This document shows, in pieces, positions 60,363 through 64,000 of a stretch of 64,000 nucleotides of DNA (positions within the stretch are counted from its first letter, which is position 1; each line of letters starts with the position of its first letter). The stretch is taken from NCBI GenBank assembly GCA_936450465.1, contig OW388304.1, forward strand, positions 6,144,700-6,208,699, given 5' to 3'. The translations under genes were made by a program, and so were the position numbers. The notes beneath the pieces were generated by a model. That model ran no database searches. It was not told the origin of the DNA and worked only from the letters and a program-made list of their open reading frames with translations. The DNA comes from Gibbula magus (lineage: Eukaryota > Mollusca > Gastropoda > Trochida > Trochidae).

Positions 60363-61424
60363 AGTGCAGTGTGTGTTTACATCTGCAGTTCCCTGCTATG
60401 AGAAGGGACTATGTATGCCCCCTTGTAGCAGCCCCTGATTGTAAAACACCCAGGAAACTAACCCTAATAACCCAAATTAGTAGAAGCTAGCCTGGTTTTA
60501 AGAAACTTTCCCGTGAGAAAAAATACTATTTTCTTTTGCCGATGCACAAATAGAAACTTAACTGGGTCAATGAAAGACGACTTTAGATCTGTTTATTATT
60601 TTAAATCTGACTTTGAAATTAAGATTTTCCAAGAAAAATATTTCCCCACTTATTTGATTGCAGATATTAATAATAAGATTTTGTGAAACTGTCCCAAATA
60701 AACCAGGAACTTTCAATTACGGGTAACCCAAATTCAGTGAACATGAACAAAACTTTTTTATAGATAAAAAATATTCGAGGAATGTAAAGTATGTACAGCA
60801 TGACAGTTATGTAAACAAACCAGAGTCTGGCCCTATCTCAGATTTGCAGACTATTAACTTCATCTTCTATCAGCTCACAGCTGTATATTAGGGAAGTATT
60901 ACTGAATATTGAGATAAAACGGTTGTAAAACTCTCGTCATAAATTTCCACGCCATCTGGCTGCAAACAGAAGCCTTGGGAACTGAAGACTTTCAGCAGCC
61001 ATGCAGCGTTTCACAAGGTCATGTTACCATTCTCACAATATTTAACTTCATTATCAAAACAATCAATCTTACTTACATTCATTGTTTGATATCTCAACAA
61101 TTCATTTACTGCTATGAGAGAAAGGGAATGAAATATTGTCTGTCTAATAGTTATATACTTTCTCAAGCTATGATATTGTTTTATTGTTACTTGATCATTG
61201 CCAAATTTCTATTGTCTTAAATTAATACATTCTCAAACTCTTATTGTTTTTAGTGGCATACATTCTCAAACTTCTATATTGTCTTCTTACATATCGTCAC
61301 ACTTCTGTTGTCTTATATTTTCTCAAAATTGTTCACCTTAATCATATTATACTCAAATATTTTAAAACTTGTCTCTTCTTAAAATTACACATTCTTAAAA
61401 TTACTGAACTAGCTAACCATGGCT

Positions 61425-61535
61425 GGTAATGTGGTGAAATTCAGTGTAGCATTGCACCCAAACCTTACAGCTTGTAGAACAGTTCTCTAATTCAGACAAA
61501 GTTGTAAATCCCTGTCGGGATTTAAACCCCAGACA
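61425..61535. mobile_element. Dispersed mollusc repeat (SINE-like), partial copy 5
   Basis: AACCATGGCTGGTAATG, AATTCAGTGTAGCATTGCAC, CCAAACCTTACAGC, TGTAGAACAGTTCTCTAA and CAGACAAAGTTGTAAATCCC match the second half of the family. Confidence 0.6.
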
Positions 61536-63660
61536 AATTAAGCCTTTGAGTTACCTTGTAGAATCAAACTAGGTCTGTCCCAACAAGACTAAATGGATTT
61601 TGTGCATAAAAAGAAAAATAACACTTCATGAACATAAATGTGAAAAGACACCCTAACAATTATCAGTCATTTAAAAAAACGTTAAAATGGCTTCTAAATC
61701 ATGAAAACATGAAAGAAATACATAGACATGAATTTAGATGACAACAAAGCTGACTTTACTTACATATTCACAGATCAAAACACAAACGCCGATTTGTTTG
61801 ATCATAGATCAAAACATAAAACATGAACACCAAAGAAACGAAACTTATTTGATGCAACATGCAAATGAACATATTCGAGATACAAATCTGAAAGTGATCA
61901 TGTTACACAAAATCCATAAATCGCACAAACCTGAAAACAAAACAGCTGTGTTCACCTAGCTCGGAGCAACAATACCGCTTGCAGCTCGTGATAATTGACA
62001 AAACATGAGAGGAAATCAAACAAAACAAGGCTCCCTTAAAGAGGCAGAGAGCCCCATGCTAAGTAAACAGGCATACAAACAGTTCTATCATAGGGCACAG
62101 CTCCAGGCCATACTGTAGAATTGATCTGTGGGTCCCTGGGTAATTAATTCAATTAGTTGGTTAATGAGGGCTAACTGCCTAACGAGACTGAGACCCCATG
62201 TTGGCTTGATTGGAAATCAAGGATACAGGTCTATGTAGACTGACATTGAGTCCTGAAAGAATTTATTTTCTTATGAACATAGCATTGTCTTAAATATTAA
62301 AATGGCTCATCTTTGAGTTGGAATATTAAGAAAGGATTCCTGGAAAAATCTCTTCTTTGATTGTCATTTAGGAAGTTGAGCTACTTGACACCATGTTTTG
62401 GACATAAAACTTGATTCTCTGTAAGTAATTATGTCAAAATCTTATGTTTTTAGAATAAAGATACCAAGATGCTTATGAATTGAATGTCATTCTTCTGATT
62501 GATGCCAAACCACTCTGAATGGCCTCTTTGCAGGAATCACAACTCATGAATTACCTCCCACCCCTACATGCCTCTACAGAGGCCAGAAAATGTATAGCAT
62601 TCAGATTTCTTAGTGGTGAAAGGGTTAAGTAAGAAAGAAATAACCAAATTGTTCACAGGCTTAAGATGCACTAACTCGGAGTATTTGGTGACTCCAGGTA
62701 AACAGCTAAATAACGACAGCTGCAGGTATATTAAACTTACCTGTGGCAGAATGTATCCAGAAAAATATCGTTACAAAAGATCCAGATATTTTATGAGATG
62801 AAAACAGTTTTCTACGACCAAAAATCCACAACAAAATTTTGTCCTTACTTGACACCGATAAATAACAGCCATACACTTCAGACCACCTTAGCCAATTCAC
62901 TGTATTGTATGGTCAGACATATAAGTAAACTACAAGAGATAAAGATACTATAAAGAGGAATACATGACGAACTCTATGTAAACATGGCTAGTCATGACTT
63001 CTCTACACCTATCAGATCTTTCATGAAATGTTCCCGAGCTCACTTTCCATAGCGAACATTCACAGAATAACAATATCGGATATCATAAAGGGGATCAGGT
63101 TTCAACTTATGCTCTAGTACGTGCTGAATGTGTTGTTAATGTTGATTGGCCTCTTTGTGATGGGGGCTCTACAGGTATTCTATTGTACGAGGAGCTTGCC
63201 GTGTTAGAGTCCATCAACAGTCAAGTAAAGACATAACAGTTGATTCAATCTGATCCCTCACACCTGGGCAGGGTTCACATGTATCACAAGGAGTGCAGGT
63301 ATGGTAGATGTTGACGAGTTTATTATAGAATATCATATCTCAGAAAGAAAACTTTGCAACAAGTGTGAGAGAGAGTGATGAGAAGAAAAGTCAGTTCCGC
63401 AAGGACCTAAGAAATTACATATCTAAAAAATTATTTTTTTTACATAATCTACATATTGATGTCTAATAATGACAGAGAGGATGAGGTATTGAGCAGCAGA
63501 GAAAATTGAAATGTTAACTACCGGTCAGGAGTGTGGGGAAATATTGTCTGCTAGAAGAAGTCTTTATTTTTCTCAGTTTTAACTCTGTACCATCTTTCCT
63601 ATCCACAAGGAAATTTCATGCAAATAATCATGCTACTATAAATCAAAGTGACTTTGAAAT

Positions 63661-64000
63661 GCAGAGCTGGATCAACCCTGTATATTACAGTGAAACCTGC
63701 AGGCAGAGCTGAATCAATCCTGTATATTACAGTGAAACCTGCAGGCAGAGCTGAATCAATCCTTTATATTACAGTGAAACCTGCAGGCAGAGCTGGATCA
63801 ACCCTGTATATTACAGTGAAACCTGCAGGCAGAGCTGAATCAATCCTGTATATTACAGTGAAACCTGCAGGCAGAGCTGAATCAATCCTGTATATTACAG
63901 TGAAACCTGCAGGCAGAGCTGAATCAATCCTGTATATTACAGTGAAACCTGCAGGCAGAGCTGGATCAACCCTGTATATTACAGTGAAACCTGAAGGCAG
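63661..64000 (+). repeat. 42-bp minisatellite, 8 copies, runs past the right edge
   Basis: The unit starts GCAGAGCTGAATCAATCCTG and continues TATATTACAGTGAAACCTGC plus AG. Copies start at 63661 and 63703 and continue every 42 nt; GGATCAACC and GAATCAATCC variants alternate irregularly. Its true length is unknown because the window ends inside it. Confidence 0.95.

Larger units (their letters stand above)
53438..64000. other. Noncoding, upstream of exon 1b
   Basis: No ankyrin-repeat or other family exon was recognised on either strand. The sequence holds minisatellites, degenerate repeats, a tRNA-like SINE head, a poly-C element and a nuclear-receptor half-site cluster, listed separately. If ankyrin-encoding exons exist they would lie beyond 64000 and this would be intron. 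Confidence 0.6.

Overview
This is a eukaryotic window with introns, simple-sequence and minisatellite DNA, tRNA-derived SINEs and foldback MITEs. The repeats point to a mollusc, probably a gastropod. The main signs are a GTGAGGTGAGGT-headed repeat that speaks of 'holding' sequences such as ACTTATATCACGGCTG, (GGAC)n blocks ending near GTGGCGGGGGA, and GTTACCTCCCTT motifs. That assignment is an inference from repeat style; no species-level marker is present.

One gene can be supported, on the minus strand: the 3' part of an ANKS1 (ANKS1A/Odin, ANKS1B/AIDA-1) orthologue. Eleven constitutive or alternative internal exons between 24647 and 4734 encode an acidic linker, SAM1, SAM2, a basic linker and most of a C-terminal PTB domain. 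Every junction was checked by reading frame and GT/AG. The last part of the PTB domain and the C-terminus lie beyond position 1. No ankyrin-repeat exon was found. Instead two candidate alternative first exons (53079-53121 and 33630-33732) each carry an ATG and end in phase 1, as the 24364-24647 exon requires. This suggests a short, ankyrin-less, AIDA-1-like isoform made here, with any ankyrin exons beyond 64000.

Layout by region: 1-3050 noncoding, with a small TIR element; 3051-4710 a GATG/TACTGATG minisatellite that abuts the PTB exon; 4734-5556 two PTB exons; 5557-14174 an 8.6-kb intron with one candidate microexon; 14175-16660 PTB start and linker exons, with an array of duplicated 5' splice sites; 16661-20505 the two SAM domains; 20506-24647 a pair of homologous exons that must be used mutually exclusively, then the acidic linker exon; 24648-53078 a long repeat-rich intron holding alternative first exon 1c; 53079-53437 first exon 1b with two NF-Y-like and two ZNF143-like motifs upstream; 53438-64000 noncoding DNA with minisatellites, a tRNA-like SINE head and a dense nuclear-receptor half-site cluster.

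The most notable observations are: (1) two homologous 97-nt and 94-nt exons of equal phase whose joint inclusion or joint skipping creates a stop codon; (2) about 18 tandem copies of a 22-bp exon-end plus 5' splice site next to the first PTB exon; (3) two phase-matched alternative first exons; (4) a tandem repeat on the plus strand whose units look like 125-nt exons with their own splice sites.
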